Positions 1 through 13,603 are shown, numbered from the stretch's first letter. The stretch: DNA of 64,000 nucleotides from Nocardioides sp. SYSU D00038 (GCF_016924665.1 NZ_JAFFJT010000019.1:1-64000); one strand, 5' to 3'. Made by a program: numbers and translations. Notes: generated from the letters alone by a model not told the origin.

Positions 1-120
1 TGGCCCGCGGCGCGCCCTGCTGGGTCGCGGGGGTGGGGGGGGGGGGCCGGGGGCTGCCGCGCGGGCCCGCCTCCGACCCCCACCACCTTCTCCACCAACA
101 CTTTCGAGGGAAGCAGCCAA

Positions 121-4029
<3,909 letters not shown>

Positions 4030-4051
4030 GCCCGACCCCGGGCAGCTGAAC

Positions 4052-4084
4052 GAGGCCCGCACCCCCGACGGGGGTGCGGGCCTC
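4052..4084 (+). terminator. rpoC terminator hairpin
   Basis: A perfect 15-bp inverted repeat with a 3-nt loop lies 22 nt after the rpoC stop. Its arms are GAGGCCCGCACCCCC and GGGGGTGCGGGCCTC. There is no clear T-tract, which is common for actinobacterial terminators. Confidence 0.85.
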
Positions 4085-4153
4085 GTGCCGTGTGTGGGAC
4101 TCGTCACGGCACGCGCGGGTACGGGTGGGGGAGGCAACGACGAAGGGACGGTC

Positions 4154-4498
4154 ATGGGCTTCGAGTCGCACCACGACGACCACGAGCGGGCGGGCACCGA
4201 GCACGACCCGCCCGCACCCGAGGACGAGGAGCGCGAGGAGCCCGGGGAGCGGGAGATCGACCGAGCCGGTGCCGCGGGCGCCGTCTCCGAGCAGTTCGCC
4301 GTCAAGCCGACCCGGGAGGAGGCCGAGGCGGTCGAGCGCGACCGGGCCGAGCGCCTCGATCCCGACAACCGCCCCGACAACGTCGAGGTCGACAACACCG
4401 GCCGCACCTTCGACGCCGAGCGCGGGATGTTCACCGACTCCGAGGGCTACGACGACGCCGACGCCAAGTTCCCCCCGCCCGGGGAGCAGGGGGCCTGA
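4154..4498 (+). CDS. small acidic hydrophilic protein, unknown function
   Basis: A 114-residue protein with no recognised domain. It is dominated by Asp, Glu, Arg and Pro, has no hydrophobic segment and is probably largely disordered. It begins MGFESHHDDHERAG and ends PPPGEQGA. The ATG start has GAAGGGA upstream at good spacing; the reading frame is open further upstream, but that part overlaps the rpoC end and its terminator. Third codon positions are nearly all G or C, so it is probably truly coding. It lies between the rpoC terminator and a second hairpin, so it is likely transcribed alone. Function unknown. Confidence 0.7.
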   Translation: MGFESHHDDHERAGTEHDPPAPEDEEREEPGEREIDRAGAAGAVSEQFAVKPTREEAEAVERDRAERLDPDNRPDNVEVDNTGRTFDAERGMFTDSEGYDDADAKFPPPGEQGA

Positions 4499-4504
4499 CC
4501 CCGC

Positions 4505-4541
4505 CGAGTCGTCGTTACTCGTGCCGAATAACGACGACTCG
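4505..4541. terminator. bidirectional terminator hairpin between convergent genes
   Basis: A perfect 13-bp stem (CGAGTCGTCGTTA and TAACGACGACTCG) with an 11-nt loop fills the 54-nt gap between a plus-strand gene and a convergent minus-strand gene, so it could end both transcripts. Confidence 0.75.
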
Positions 4542-4552
4542 ACGCGGACGGG

Positions 4553-7500
4553 TCAGAACTCGTCGGGGTCCTTGCGGCTGCGGAAGTACTCCGCGTGGTC
4601 CTCGCTCGGGGCGTAGTCGGCGTCCCCGAGGAAGACCAGGTCGTAGCCGTCGGAGGTGATCATCGCCGGCGTCGACCGGGCCGCGAAGCACTCGGTGCGG
4701 CCGTCCGCCCCGGTGACGCCCTCGCAGACCGGCACCACGTTGCGGAAGATCGGCTGCACCACCGTGAACGACACGGTCCGCCCGGCGAGGGGGGTGCCGT
4801 CGGCGTCGGTGAGCAGCGCGCCCACGTGGCGGCCGTCGTCGCCGAGCTCCTCCCAGAGCTCGTCGCCCTTGAGCCGGGTGGCGGCCCGCTCGACCCGCTG
4901 GACGTACGGCGCCGACGTGCTGGCCAGGTGGGTCGCGTCACCGGAGTACGTCGCCACCACCGGGTGGTCGCCGCCGCCGAGTCCCGCCACCTCTAGCGTG
5001 GCGACCCGTCGGCCGTCGACCTCCGCGACGGGCGCCGAGCCGAGCACCGTGTCGCCGTCGACGAACGTCACCGTGCCGGTGGGCACGCCCGGTGCCGGGG
5101 CGGTGGTCGTGACCACGGCCCGCAAGGTCACGGTTTCGCCGTACGTCGCGGGGTCGGGCGAGCCCTCGACGCCGGTGATGGTCGGGGTCGCGGCGACGAC
5201 CTGGCCCACCGTGGCGACCGAGCCGGTGAAGTTGAAGTTGCCGACGTACTCCGCCCGGACGGCGTGGTCACCGGGCGCCAGGGAGGCCGAGACGAAGCTC
5301 GCCACCGACTCGCCGGGCCCGGCCGGCTGGAGGCTGCTGGCCCCCAGCAGGACCTGGCCCTCCCAGAACCGCACCACCCCGGTGGGGCGACCGGTGGCGG
5401 GCGCCACGGCCGCGACGGTGGCGGTGAAGGTCACCGGCTGGCCCGGGCCGGCGACCGGCAGGTCGGTCGTCAGCGTGGTGGTGGTCGCGCCCTGGGCGAC
5501 CGCCTGGCCGGCGCCCTGGTCGAGCAGGCCGCTGCTGGCTAGGAACCCGCCGTCGCCGAGGTAGCGGGCCTCGACCCGGTAGGTGCCCGGCGAGAGGGCC
5601 GCGAAGGCCGTGCTGGTCGCGACGCCGTCGACGAGCTGAGCCGGTGCGCCGAGGTCGGCGCCGTTGACCGTGAACCGGACGCTGCCGGTGGGCTCACCCG
5701 CGCCGGGCGCCACCGGGGTGACCTGGGCGCTGAAGGTGACGGCCTGGCCGGTGCGGGCCGGGTTGGCCGAGGAGGTCACCAGCGTGGACGTCTGGGCTCG
5801 CTGCACCCGCTGGGTGACCGAGTCGGTGCTGGGTGAGAAGTCGCCGTCGCCGCTGTAGGTCGCCACCACGGCGTGCTGCCCGACGCCCAGCGCCGACGTG
5901 GTCAGCATGGCCTGGCCGCCGGTGCCGGAGCCGACCGCGACCTCGCCGAGCACGGTGGGGCCGTCGGTGAAGGTGACGGTGCCCGAGGGCGCGCCGGCGC
6001 CGGGCGCGCTGACCGCCACCGTCGCGGTGAACGTGACCTCCTGGCCCGTCACCGAGACCGGTGCCGAGCTCTCGAGCGACGTGGTGGTCGCGGCCCGGTT
6101 GACGACGTGGGTGGCCTCGGGGGAGGTGCTGGTGAAGAAGCTCGGGTCGGCGCTGAGGAACGTCGCGCGCACCGTGTGGCTGCCGCGGGTCAGGGCCGCG
6201 GTCTCGAGCTCGGCCGCGCCGTCGACCACGTCGACGAAGCCGAGCGTGGTGCCGTCGACGACGAACCGCACCACGCCGGACGGCGAGCCCGACGCCGGGG
6301 CCACCGGGTCGACCTCGGCGCGCAGCGTCACGGACTGGCCGACCACCGACGGGTTCGGGGACGACGACACGGTGGTCGCGGTCTGGGCGGCCTCGACGGC
6401 CTGGCCGAGCGTGGCGCCGGCACCCGCGAAGGCGGCGTCGCCGCTGTAGTCGGCGGTCACGGTGTGCGCACCGGCCGCGAGCCGGGCGACCGGCGAGGTG
6501 GCCGCGCCGCCCGAGACCGGCACCGGGTCGCCGAGCGCGATGCCGTCGACCGAGAACTGCACGGTGCCGGTGGGGCTGCCGGCGCCCGGTCCCACGGGGG
6601 CGACCTGCGCGGTGAAGGTCAGCGGCTCGAAGGCGACCGCGTCGGCGTTGGAGGTGCCCAGCGTGACCGAGGTGTCCGCACGGTTGACGCCGTGGCTGAC
6701 CGGGTTGGACTGGCTGGTCGCGAAGTCGGCGTTGCCGTTGTAGGTCGCCGTCACGACGTGGTTGCCGGGTGCGAGGTTCGCGATCGTGGCCGTGGCGACG
6801 CCGTCGACCAGGGTGACCGCGGTGCCGTGCACCTGGCCGTCGACGGTGAACTGGACGCCCCCGACCGGCTGACCGACCCCGGGTGCCACGACGTCGACGG
6901 TGGCGGTGAAGGTGACCGCCTGGCCGCTGACCGTGGGGGAGCCGGTCGAGGTGAGCACGGTCGTGGTGGCGGCCTTCTCGACCACCTGGGTGCGGGCCGA
7001 CGACGCACTGGCGGTGAAGCCCGGGTCGCCCAGGTAGCGGGCCACGACCTGGTGTGAGCCGGTGGGCAGCAGGCCCGCGGCCGAGGTCGCGGCACCGCTG
7101 GAGTCGAGGACCACGGGCGCTCCGAACGGCGCTCCGCCGACCTCGAACTGCACCTCACCGGTCGGGACCCCCGTGCCGTTGCCGGCCGCGACCGTCGCGT
7201 GGAAGGTCACCGCCTGGCCGTGCACCACCGGGCTGGTGGGCGCCAGGGTGGTCGACGAGGCGTTCTTGGTGACCGTGAACGGCGCGCTCGCCGAGCTCGC
7301 CGTGTAGCGGGCGGTGCCGGCGTAGCTCGCCGTCACCGTGGCCGACCGTGGCGGACCCGCCACCGGCAGGCTGGCCGTGGCGACGCCCTGGGCGTTGGTC
7401 GTGGCGCTCACGGTGGCGCCGCCCGAGAGCGTGAACGACACCGAGCGCCCGGGCAGCACCGAGCTGCCCAGGTTCGGGTCGGTGAGGGTCGCCGAGACCG

Positions 7501-7948
7501 TCGCCGTGGTGTTCTGCGGCGCACTGGTCGCGCCGCCGTAGGCCAGCTCGGTGACGTTCTGGATCGTCACCGCGCGGTTGAACGTCGACGTGCTGCTCGA
7601 GCAGATGAACGTGCCCGAGCGGCGGCGCTCGTTGGTGCGCACCGTGTAGGCGCCGTTGTCGTAGTTCTGCGTCACCAGGCTGACGCTCTTGGCCCCGGTG
7701 CCGTCCTGGTTGCTCTCGAAGACCACCTGGTTGGCGGAGTTGATCAGCTGGAACTGCACCCGGGGGCTGCTGCCGCTGACGCAGAGGCTGCCGTCGGAGA
7801 CGCCCGAGGAGCTCAGGGTCACGGTGCCTCGCAGGGTCGCACCGGCCGCCGGGGCGGTGATGTCGGCGGCGGCCGGGCCGGCCGCGGCGAGGATCGACCC
7901 GAGGGCGAGGGAGGCGGCGGCCGCGGTGGCCGTCAGGATCGTGCGCAT
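4553..7948 (-). CDS. secreted Ig-like repeat protein
   Basis: A 1131-residue exported protein. A signal peptide (MRTILTATAAAASLALGS, ending near AAAGPAAAD) leads into a short N-terminal domain. About eight Ig-like repeats of roughly 95 residues follow, of the Big_3_5 type. Each starts with a TTT-rich strand, contains a GQxVTFTATV strand and a PTGxVxFxVDG hairpin, and ends in a GxHxVxATYxGDxxFxxS strand. A divergent C-terminal domain with two cysteines closes the protein. There is no LPXTG motif or C-terminal membrane segment, so release or non-covalent wall association is likely. The ATG start was chosen for the purine-rich AAGGAAGGAAC site and the signal peptide. It starts 26 nt after the preceding repeat-protein gene, so the two are probably co-transcribed. 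Adhesion or matrix roles are inference. Confidence 0.88.
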   Translation of the reverse strand: MRTILTATAAAASLALGSILAAAGPAAADITAPAAGATLRGTVTLSSSGVSDGSLCVSGSSPRVQFQLINSANQVVFESNQDGTGAKSVSLVTQNYDNGAYTVRTNERRRSGTFICSSSTSTFNRAVTIQNVTELAYGGATSAPQNTTATVSATLTDPNLGSSVLPGRSVSFTLSGGATVSATTNAQGVATASLPVAGPPRSATVTASYAGTARYTASSASAPFTVTKNASSTTLAPTSPVVHGQAVTFHATVAAGNGTGVPTGEVQFEVGGAPFGAPVVLDSSGAATSAAGLLPTGSHQVVARYLGDPGFTASASSARTQVVEKAATTTVLTSTGSPTVSGQAVTFTATVDVVAPGVGQPVGGVQFTVDGQVHGTAVTLVDGVATATIANLAPGNHVVTATYNGNADFATSQSNPVSHGVNRADTSVTLGTSNADAVAFEPLTFTAQVAPVGPGAGSPTGTVQFSVDGIALGDPVPVSGGAATSPVARLAAGAHTVTADYSGDAAFAGAGATLGQAVEAAQTATTVSSSPNPSVVGQSVTLRAEVDPVAPASGSPSGVVRFVVDGTTLGFVDVVDGAAELETAALTRGSHTVRATFLSADPSFFTSTSPEATHVVNRAATTTSLESSAPVSVTGQEVTFTATVAVSAPGAGAPSGTVTFTDGPTVLGEVAVGSGTGGQAMLTTSALGVGQHAVVATYSGDGDFSPSTDSVTQRVQRAQTSTLVTSSANPARTGQAVTFSAQVTPVAPGAGEPTGSVRFTVNGADLGAPAQLVDGVATSTAFAALSPGTYRVEARYLGDGGFLASSGLLDQGAGQAVAQGATTTTLTTDLPVAGPGQPVTFTATVAAVAPATGRPTGVVRFWEGQVLLGASSLQPAGPGESVASFVSASLAPGDHAVRAEYVGNFNFTGSVATVGQVVAATPTITGVEGSPDPATYGETVTLRAVVTTTAPAPGVPTGTVTFVDGDTVLGSAPVAEVDGRRVATLEVAGLGGGDHPVVATYSGDATHLASTSAPYVQRVERAATRLKGDELWEELGDDGRHVGALLTDADGTPLAGRTVSFTVVQPIFRNVVPVCEGVTGADGRTECFAARSTPAMITSDGYDLVFLGDADYAPSEDHAEYFRSRKDPDEF

Positions 7949-7974
7949 GGTGTTCCTTCCTTCTGTCCGTCGGG

Positions 7975-10900
7975 TCACTTGAGGATCGGTCCGTGGCCGG
8001 TGCTGGGCAGGCGGTCGGCACTCCCGGCGTACGACGCGCGGTAGCCGCCCGCGAGCACCAGCTGGAGGAGCTGGGCCGAGGCGTTGCAGGTGGCGACGCC
8101 GGCGCCGTTGGTGGTGGCGGTGCAGACCGTCGCGGTGCCGATGGTGAAGACCACGGTCGCGCCGGCGACGGGCTCGCCGCCGCCGGTGAGGGTCGCCCGC
8201 AGCTGGCCGAGCGGCAGCCCGAGCGGCACCACCTTGACCACGGCGCCGTCGGCGCTGACGACGGTCGGCTGCCTGGCCACGGTCACCGACCGCGCCGGTG
8301 AGGTGCTGGGCGCGAACGCCGGGCCACCCTCGTAGACCGCCGTGAGCTGGTGCGCACCGGCCCCGAGCGCGTCGGTGGTGAGGGTCGCGGTGGCCGTGCC
8401 GTCGGCACCGGGCACTACCGGGACGGTCGCGATCGTGGTGGTGCCGTCGACGAACCGCACCGTGCCGGTGGGGGCGCCGAGGCCGGCCGAGGCCGCGGTG
8501 ACCGTGGCGGTGAGGGTGAGGTCGTCGCCGAAGGTCGTGGCGGAGGCCGAGCCGGCGAGTGCCGTGGTGGTGGCGATCCGGGCCACCGACTGGGTGAGCG
8601 ACCGCTGGGCGGGCGCGAACCGGACGTCGCCGGAGTAGAGGGCGGTGACCTCGTGGTCGCCCGGTGCCAGGTCGGGCAGCGCCGGGCTGGTGGCGGTGCC
8701 GTCGACCAGCGCGACGGCGTCGCCGAGCGGGGCGCCGTCGACGCGGAACTGCACGAAGCCGGACGGCGTGCCGGTGCCGGGGCGCTGCGACGCGACGGTG
8801 GCGGTGAGCGCCACCGGCTCGCCGTGCTCGCTCTGGGCGTCCGACGAGGCCAGCCCGAGGTCGACCTCGGCGGCCGCGACGGTCTGGGTCAGGATCGCGC
8901 CGCTGCCGGCGTAGCCGACGCCCGGCGCGAACGCCGCGATCACGGTGTGGTCGCCCGGGTCGGGCGAGCCGAGGGTGACGCTCCGCGCGCGGCCCTCGGA
9001 GTCGACCGCCACCGGCTCGCCGACGTCGGCGCCGTCGACCGAGAACTGCACCGTGCCGCTGGGGGCGCTGCCGTCGGCCGCGGTCACGACGGCGGTGTAG
9101 CGCACCAGCTCGCCGTAGGTCGACGGGTTGACCGAGGAGGTGACCTCGGTGGTGGTGGCCACGATCGCCGCCCCGGCGATCACGGTGTGGCTGAGCGCCT
9201 CGGAGTGGCTGGCGACGTAGCCGGAGTCGCCGGCGTAGGACGCCCGGACCTGGTGGCTGCCCGGCGCGAGGTCGGAGAGTGCCAGCGTGGCCTGGGCGCC
9301 ACCCGGGCCGGCCTGCAGCGGCGCGGCGCCGATCGGCTCCCCGTCGGCGGTGAAGGTGACGGTGCCGGTGGGGGCGCCCGAGCCGGGGGCCACGGCCGAG
9401 ACGGTCGCGGTGAAGGCGACCTCCTGGTCCTCCTGCGAGGGTGACGGGGTGGCGGTGACGACCGTGGTCGTGGCGGCGGTGGTGACGTCCTGGGTGACCG
9501 AGTCCTGGCCGCCCTGGTGGGACGCGCTGCCGGCGTAGACGGCGGTCAGCGTGTGCTGGCCCGCCGTGAGCGAGGTGAGCGGCGCGAACATCGCGGCGCC
9601 GCCGTCGAGCTCCACCGGGTCGCCGGTGGGCGTGCCGTCGACCAGCAGCTGCAGGCTGCCGGTGGGGGTTCCGCCGCCGGGGGCGATGGGGGTGACCGAG
9701 GCGCTGAGGTTGACCGCCTCGCCGGAGACCGTGGTGTCGTCGGCGACAGTGACCGCGACCGCGACCGCGGCCCGGGTCACCGAGACCGTGCGGGGCGGGG
9801 CGGCGCTCGCGGCGTGGACGTCGTCGCCGGAGTACGTCGCGACCACGCCCTGGCTGCCGACCGCGAGGTCGTCGACCACGAGGGCGGCGGTGCCGTCGGG
9901 CTCGACGGCGGCAGTGCCGAGCGTGGTGCCGCCGGCGGAGAAGGTCACCGTGCCGGTGGGGACGCCGCCTGCTGCCGCGACGACGGTGGCGCCGAGGGTG
10001 ACGTCCTGGCCGAACACCGCCGTGGCCGGCGAGGCGGTCGACGTCGTGGTGGTCGCCAGCAGCGGGTTGCGCACCCGGAAGGTGACGGCCGGGGAGGTCG
10101 AGGTGGCGTGGTCGGCGTTGCCGAGGTAGACCGCGCGGACCGTGTGGTCGCCGAGGCCGAGGGTGGACAGCGGGGCGCTGGTGGCCTGGCCACCCGTGGA
10201 GAGGGCGACCGGACCGCCCAGGTCGGCGCCGTCGACGACGAACTGCACGCTGCCGTCGAAGGTGCCGCCGGCGGAGTCGGGGGTGACCGTCGCGCCGAAC
10301 GTGACCGGCTCGCCGATCGTGACCGGGTCGGGGCTGGCCGCGACCGTGGCGGTGGTGCCGATCTTGCCCACGGTGAACGGCACGACCGCGGAGGCGGGGT
10401 CGAGGGAGCCGCTGCCGGCGTACGACGCCGTCACGGTGGTCTCGCGCACCGGCCCGTTGACCGGGAGGCTCGCGGTGGCGACCCCGGCGGCGTCGGTGGT
10501 GCCCTGGACGGTGGCCCCGCCCGCGAGGGTGAAGGTGACCAGCCGGCCGGCGGTGCCGGCACCGGTGAGGTCGCCCAGGGTGGCGCTCACGGTCGCGGTG
10601 GCGCCGCGCGGGGCGGCGGAGTCGCCGGTGTAGGCGAGCGTGGAGCAGTTGCGCGGGGTGACGACGAGCGTCGCGACGTTGCGCGCGGCGCCGGCGGAGA
10701 CCAGGACTCCCCAGCTCGCGCGGGCGCCGTTGCGCCCCAGTCCGTCGGCCTGGGCGGGGGCCGGGAGCGTGACGCTGTAGGCGCCGCCCGCGCCGGTGGT
10801 GGTGCCTGCCGAGACGCCCTGGCCGGGGTTGAGCTGCGACTGGTCGAGGCGTACTTGCACCGGTACGCCGGGCAGGCCGCTGCTGAGCGTGCCGGCGACC

Positions 10901-11883
10901 GTGACGCCGCCGCCCGCGCAGGACAGCGACGGGGTCACCGTCTGCGAGACCGTGAGCGCTGGGGCGGGCGCCGAGGCGGTGCTGAGGTTGCGGGTCAGGG
11001 TGAGGCGAGCGCCGTCGAGGGGCAGCTCGAGCACCTGGCGGGCGACGTTGCGGTGGTTGGGCGACCACCACTCGGTGTTGCGGGTCTGGCCGTCGGCGCT
11101 GACCGTGGTGACCTTGTCGGCGGCGACGTTTCCGATCGGCACGGCGACGTTCTCGGCGGTCACGGTCGAGGGCCCCTCGACCGGCAGCGTGCCGGCGAAG
11201 GTGTCGTTGCCGGTGCCGCCGATGCTGCCGGCGTCGTAGCTGAAGCCGCCGTCGTAGGTGACGTCGACGTCGTTGTTCCACGAGTCGCCGGGGTTGAGCG
11301 GGAAGTCGTAGGTCTTCCAAGCGCCCTCGGGCGTCAGCGACAGCGCGATGCTGGCGGAGATGTTGGCCGAGAGCAGGGAGATCGAGGCCCGCGCGGTGAG
11401 GTTCTGCTGCTGGGTCTCCTGCAGCAGAGCGAGGTCGGAGCGGCGCACGAAGCGGGTGCCGCTCACCGTGCCGGCGAAGTTGGAGAGACTGGCGGTGCCG
11501 ACGCCGTCGACCGCCACGCTGCCGCTGCCGCTGGTGATGGTGCCACTGAGGTTCAGCCGGTAGGCGTCCTGGCCCTGGAAGGTCTCGGTGCCGGCGACGG
11601 TGTAGCTGACGGTCTCGTTGATCGTCACGTCGGTGCCGTCGGCCTGGTAGCGGAAGCTGGTGGCGTAGGTCCACGACCAGCCGGTGCTCCACGGCACCAC
11701 GTCGTGGCCGGGCGCCTGGGCCGCGCTGGCGGGGCTGCCGCCGGCGGCCGCGAGCACGCCGAGGCACAGCGCCAGCACGCTGACGACGTGCGTCAGCAGG
11801 CGGGCCGCCCGTCGTGGTGGTGGGGTCCGGTGCGGACCTCCGGGAGTGGGACGTGCACGGTCGACCGACGCACCGATGCGCAT
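7975..11883 (-). CDS. secreted Ig-like repeat protein with N-terminal beta domain
   Basis: A 1302-residue exported protein. A long basic N-region and hydrophobic core (VVSVLALCLGVLAAAGG) form a signal peptide ending near ASAAQA. Residues about 55-330 are a beta-rich domain without repeats. A carboxypeptidase-regulatory-like segment follows, then about seven Ig-like repeats of the same Big_3_5 type as the next gene. The last ~110 residues are a separate domain with two cysteines and no membrane anchor. The ATG start is at the only position that gives a signal peptide. A candidate promoter lies 126-155 nt upstream. With the downstream gene it forms a two-gene unit of more than 2,400 residues of exported protein. 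Function is unknown; surface adhesion is a guess from architecture. Confidence 0.86.
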   Translation of the reverse strand: MRIGASVDRARPTPGGPHRTPPPRRAARLLTHVVSVLALCLGVLAAAGGSPASAAQAPGHDVVPWSTGWSWTYATSFRYQADGTDVTINETVSYTVAGTETFQGQDAYRLNLSGTITSGSGSVAVDGVGTASLSNFAGTVSGTRFVRRSDLALLQETQQQNLTARASISLLSANISASIALSLTPEGAWKTYDFPLNPGDSWNNDVDVTYDGGFSYDAGSIGGTGNDTFAGTLPVEGPSTVTAENVAVPIGNVAADKVTTVSADGQTRNTEWWSPNHRNVARQVLELPLDGARLTLTRNLSTASAPAPALTVSQTVTPSLSCAGGGVTVAGTLSSGLPGVPVQVRLDQSQLNPGQGVSAGTTTGAGGAYSVTLPAPAQADGLGRNGARASWGVLVSAGAARNVATLVVTPRNCSTLAYTGDSAAPRGATATVSATLGDLTGAGTAGRLVTFTLAGGATVQGTTDAAGVATASLPVNGPVRETTVTASYAGSGSLDPASAVVPFTVGKIGTTATVAASPDPVTIGEPVTFGATVTPDSAGGTFDGSVQFVVDGADLGGPVALSTGGQATSAPLSTLGLGDHTVRAVYLGNADHATSTSPAVTFRVRNPLLATTTTSTASPATAVFGQDVTLGATVVAAAGGVPTGTVTFSAGGTTLGTAAVEPDGTAALVVDDLAVGSQGVVATYSGDDVHAASAAPPRTVSVTRAAVAVAVTVADDTTVSGEAVNLSASVTPIAPGGGTPTGSLQLLVDGTPTGDPVELDGGAAMFAPLTSLTAGQHTLTAVYAGSASHQGGQDSVTQDVTTAATTTVVTATPSPSQEDQEVAFTATVSAVAPGSGAPTGTVTFTADGEPIGAAPLQAGPGGAQATLALSDLAPGSHQVRASYAGDSGYVASHSEALSHTVIAGAAIVATTTEVTSSVNPSTYGELVRYTAVVTAADGSAPSGTVQFSVDGADVGEPVAVDSEGRARSVTLGSPDPGDHTVIAAFAPGVGYAGSGAILTQTVAAAEVDLGLASSDAQSEHGEPVALTATVASQRPGTGTPSGFVQFRVDGAPLGDAVALVDGTATSPALPDLAPGDHEVTALYSGDVRFAPAQRSLTQSVARIATTTALAGSASATTFGDDLTLTATVTAASAGLGAPTGTVRFVDGTTTIATVPVVPGADGTATATLTTDALGAGAHQLTAVYEGGPAFAPSTSPARSVTVARQPTVVSADGAVVKVVPLGLPLGQLRATLTGGGEPVAGATVVFTIGTATVCTATTNGAGVATCNASAQLLQLVLAGGYRASYAGSADRLPSTGHGPILK

Positions 11884-12008
11884 GCGCTGTTGCCTTTCGA
11901 ATGACCCCCATGGCGCGGATCGACCTGGTCCGAGAGTCCGCGTCAGGGTGATCCAAGCAGCGCCTAAGTAAAGGTCTCAATGCTTGTGCAGACCACCGTT
12001 ACCGCCAC

Positions 12009-12038
12009 GTAACACCGCGGCGCGACCGTCGTTGTCAA
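12009..12038 (-). promoter_or_regulatory. candidate promoter of the Ig-repeat operon
   Basis: Reading the minus strand, TTGACA (12038-12033) is followed after 18 nt by TGTTAC (12014-12009). The -35 box is perfect and the -10 box matches three of six positions. It faces the Ig-repeat genes and would give a leader of about 120 nt. The rest of the 234-nt gap shows nothing else clear. Confidence 0.4.
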
Positions 12039-12117
12039 GGGTTGCGCGGTGGTCGGCGACGAGCGCGCCGCCCGGCCGGCCCCGCGTACGGCCGGTCGAC
12101 GCGCTCGTCGCGGTGGG

Positions 12118-12816
12118 TCAGCCGACCTGGGTGATGCGCGACCGGCCCACGGCCAGCCAGATGCCGGCGATGATCAGCCCGACGAGCACGATCGCGGGCA
12201 GGCCCGGCACGCCGGTGACCGCGACGGCGCCGATCAGCAGCGTGGCGTAGACGCCGGCGACGACGCCCAGGGGCTTGGAGACCAGGCCCTCCTTGAGCGC
12301 CATCCAGGCCAGCCCGTAGCAGGCGCCGAGGAGCGGGATGAACGAGATGTAGGGGCTGAAGTCGTTCATGACGTAGTAGTTGTAGAGGCCCTCGGTGTCG
12401 TAGGTGTTCTCCTCGGGGCCGCCCGGCAGGTAGTTGCCCAGCGCACCGCGCCAGCCGAAGGCCAGGGTCACCAGCGCTGCGGTGGCCACCGCGCTGAACG
12501 TCACCAGCGTGGAGCCCGTCGAGTCCGGGAACCGCTTGGTGACCCGCTGGTGCCAGGTGGCGGCCAGCACCAGCAGGAGCAGCGCGACGACGTAGCCGAG
12601 CACGCCCGCGATCCGGAAGAGGTCGTTGTCGACCGAGATGGCGTCCTCGGCCGTCACGGGGTACTTGAAGCCGGAGCCGTTGTCGTCCGGGCGCGCCTCG
12701 CAGAACAGCGCGACCAGGCCGAGCAGGCCGACCAGGCTGGCCAGCAGCGGCCAGGCGGTGAACCGCCGGGTGGAGGGCGGCGTGGTCGTGGACGGGGTGA
12801 CGTCGGTCGTGGACAT
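12118..12816 (-). CDS. integral membrane protein, unknown function
   Basis: A 232-residue protein with about six predicted membrane segments: near residues 18-40, 75-96, 110-130, 160-178 and a closing pair in the last 50 residues. The loop between helices 3 and 4 is long and contains GGPEENTYDTEGLYNYY. I do not recognise the family. The ATG start (MSTTDVTPSTTT) was preferred over one 30 codons upstream because AGAGAAGAAG sits at ribosome-binding distance and the extra residues look non-coding. It lies on the minus strand downstream of the two-component pair but is separated by about 120 nt, so it may be an independent unit. Confidence 0.75.
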   Translation of the reverse strand: MSTTDVTPSTTTPPSTRRFTAWPLLASLVGLLGLVALFCEARPDDNGSGFKYPVTAEDAISVDNDLFRIAGVLGYVVALLLLVLAATWHQRVTKRFPDSTGSTLVTFSAVATAALVTLAFGWRGALGNYLPGGPEENTYDTEGLYNYYVMNDFSPYISFIPLLGACYGLAWMALKEGLVSKPLGVVAGVYATLLIGAVAVTGVPGLPAIVLVGLIIAGIWLAVGRSRITQVG

Positions 12817-12934
12817 GGTCTTCTTCTCTTTCGTCCGTGACGGCGACCGCACCGTGCGGCGCCGCGACGAATCTGCTGTGCACGGGGACCCGACGATCAG
12901 GTGCACAGGTCCTGACTTGCCCGGGCGGGCGGCG

Positions 12935-13603
12935 TCAGGACTCGCCGGAGTCGCCGAGGCCGGCCTCGCGCGCGCGGACGATCAGCTGGGCGCGGTCGGG
13001 CACGTCGAGCTTGACCAGCACGCCGTAGACGTAGTTGCGCACGGTCTTGGAGCTGAGCACCAGCCGGCGGGCGATCGTCGCGTTGTCGTAGCCGCGGGCC
13101 ACCAGGTCGACCACCTCCCGCTCGCGGTCGGTGAGCTCCGGGAAGACCACGCCGCCGCGGGTGCGGGTGCCGGAGATGTACGTCGCCGCGCGCGAGGCGA
13201 CCTGGGGGCCGAGCAGCATCTCGCCGTTGGCCACCGCGCGCACCGCGCGCTCGACGTCGTCGGGGGCGGCGCCCTTGAGCAGGTAGCCGCGGGCCCCGGC
13301 CCGGATCGAGGCGAACAGGCTGTCGTCGTCGCCGAACATGGTCACGACCAGGATCCCGATGTCGGGGTCGGTGCGCAGGATCTCGCGGGTCGCCTCGACG
13401 CCGGAGTCGCTGCCGAGGTCGAGGTCCATGATCACCACGTCGGGGCGGTGCTCGCGCGCGACGGCGAGCGCCTCCTCGAGGTTGCTGGCCTGCCCGACCA
13501 CGTCGATGCCGTCCATCGAGCGCAGCAGCGCCACCATCCCGATCCGGAAGACGGGGTGGTCGTCGACCACCGCCACCCGCACCGCGGCCTGGCTCCTGTT
13601 CAC
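12935..13603 (-). CDS. NarL/LuxR-family response regulator
   Basis: A 222-residue DNA-binding response regulator. The receiver domain (about 8-125) has the acidic pair at Asp14-Asp15 and the phospho-acceptor Asp60 in VVIMD; the conserved lysine is in GYLLKGAAP. The C-terminal LuxR-type helix-turn-helix (about 155-215) contains LTDREREVVDLVARGYDN and the recognition helix SSKTVRNYVYG. Its start overlaps the end of the sensor kinase gene by 4 nt (ATGA), so the pair is translationally coupled. Targets are unknown. Confidence 0.95.
   Translation of the reverse strand: MNRSQAAVRVAVVDDHPVFRIGMVALLRSMDGIDVVGQASNLEEALAVAREHRPDVVIMDLDLGSDSGVEATREILRTDPDIGILVVTMFGDDDSLFASIRAGARGYLLKGAAPDDVERAVRAVANGEMLLGPQVASRAATYISGTRTRGGVVFPELTDREREVVDLVARGYDNATIARRLVLSSKTVRNYVYGVLVKLDVPDRAQLIVRAREAGLGDSGES

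Noticed and set aside
1..120. A coding end of rpoB in the first 120 nt
   Set aside because: No frame resembling the conserved beta C-terminus is visible; the G-rich stretch looks intergenic.
9517..11904. Long plus-strand open frame of about 795 codons opposite the Ig-repeat gene
   Set aside because: High GC leaves antisense frames open; its Gly/Arg/Ala-rich product has no domain or start signal, while the minus strand has a signal peptide and clear repeats.
7949..11980. Open minus-strand frame extending the second Ig-repeat protein far upstream, antisense-free but overlapping the first Ig-repeat gene
   Set aside because: The part upstream of 7948 is an Arg/Pro/Gly-rich shadow of the real gene at 7975-11883; the signal peptide and ribosome-binding site place the start at 7948.
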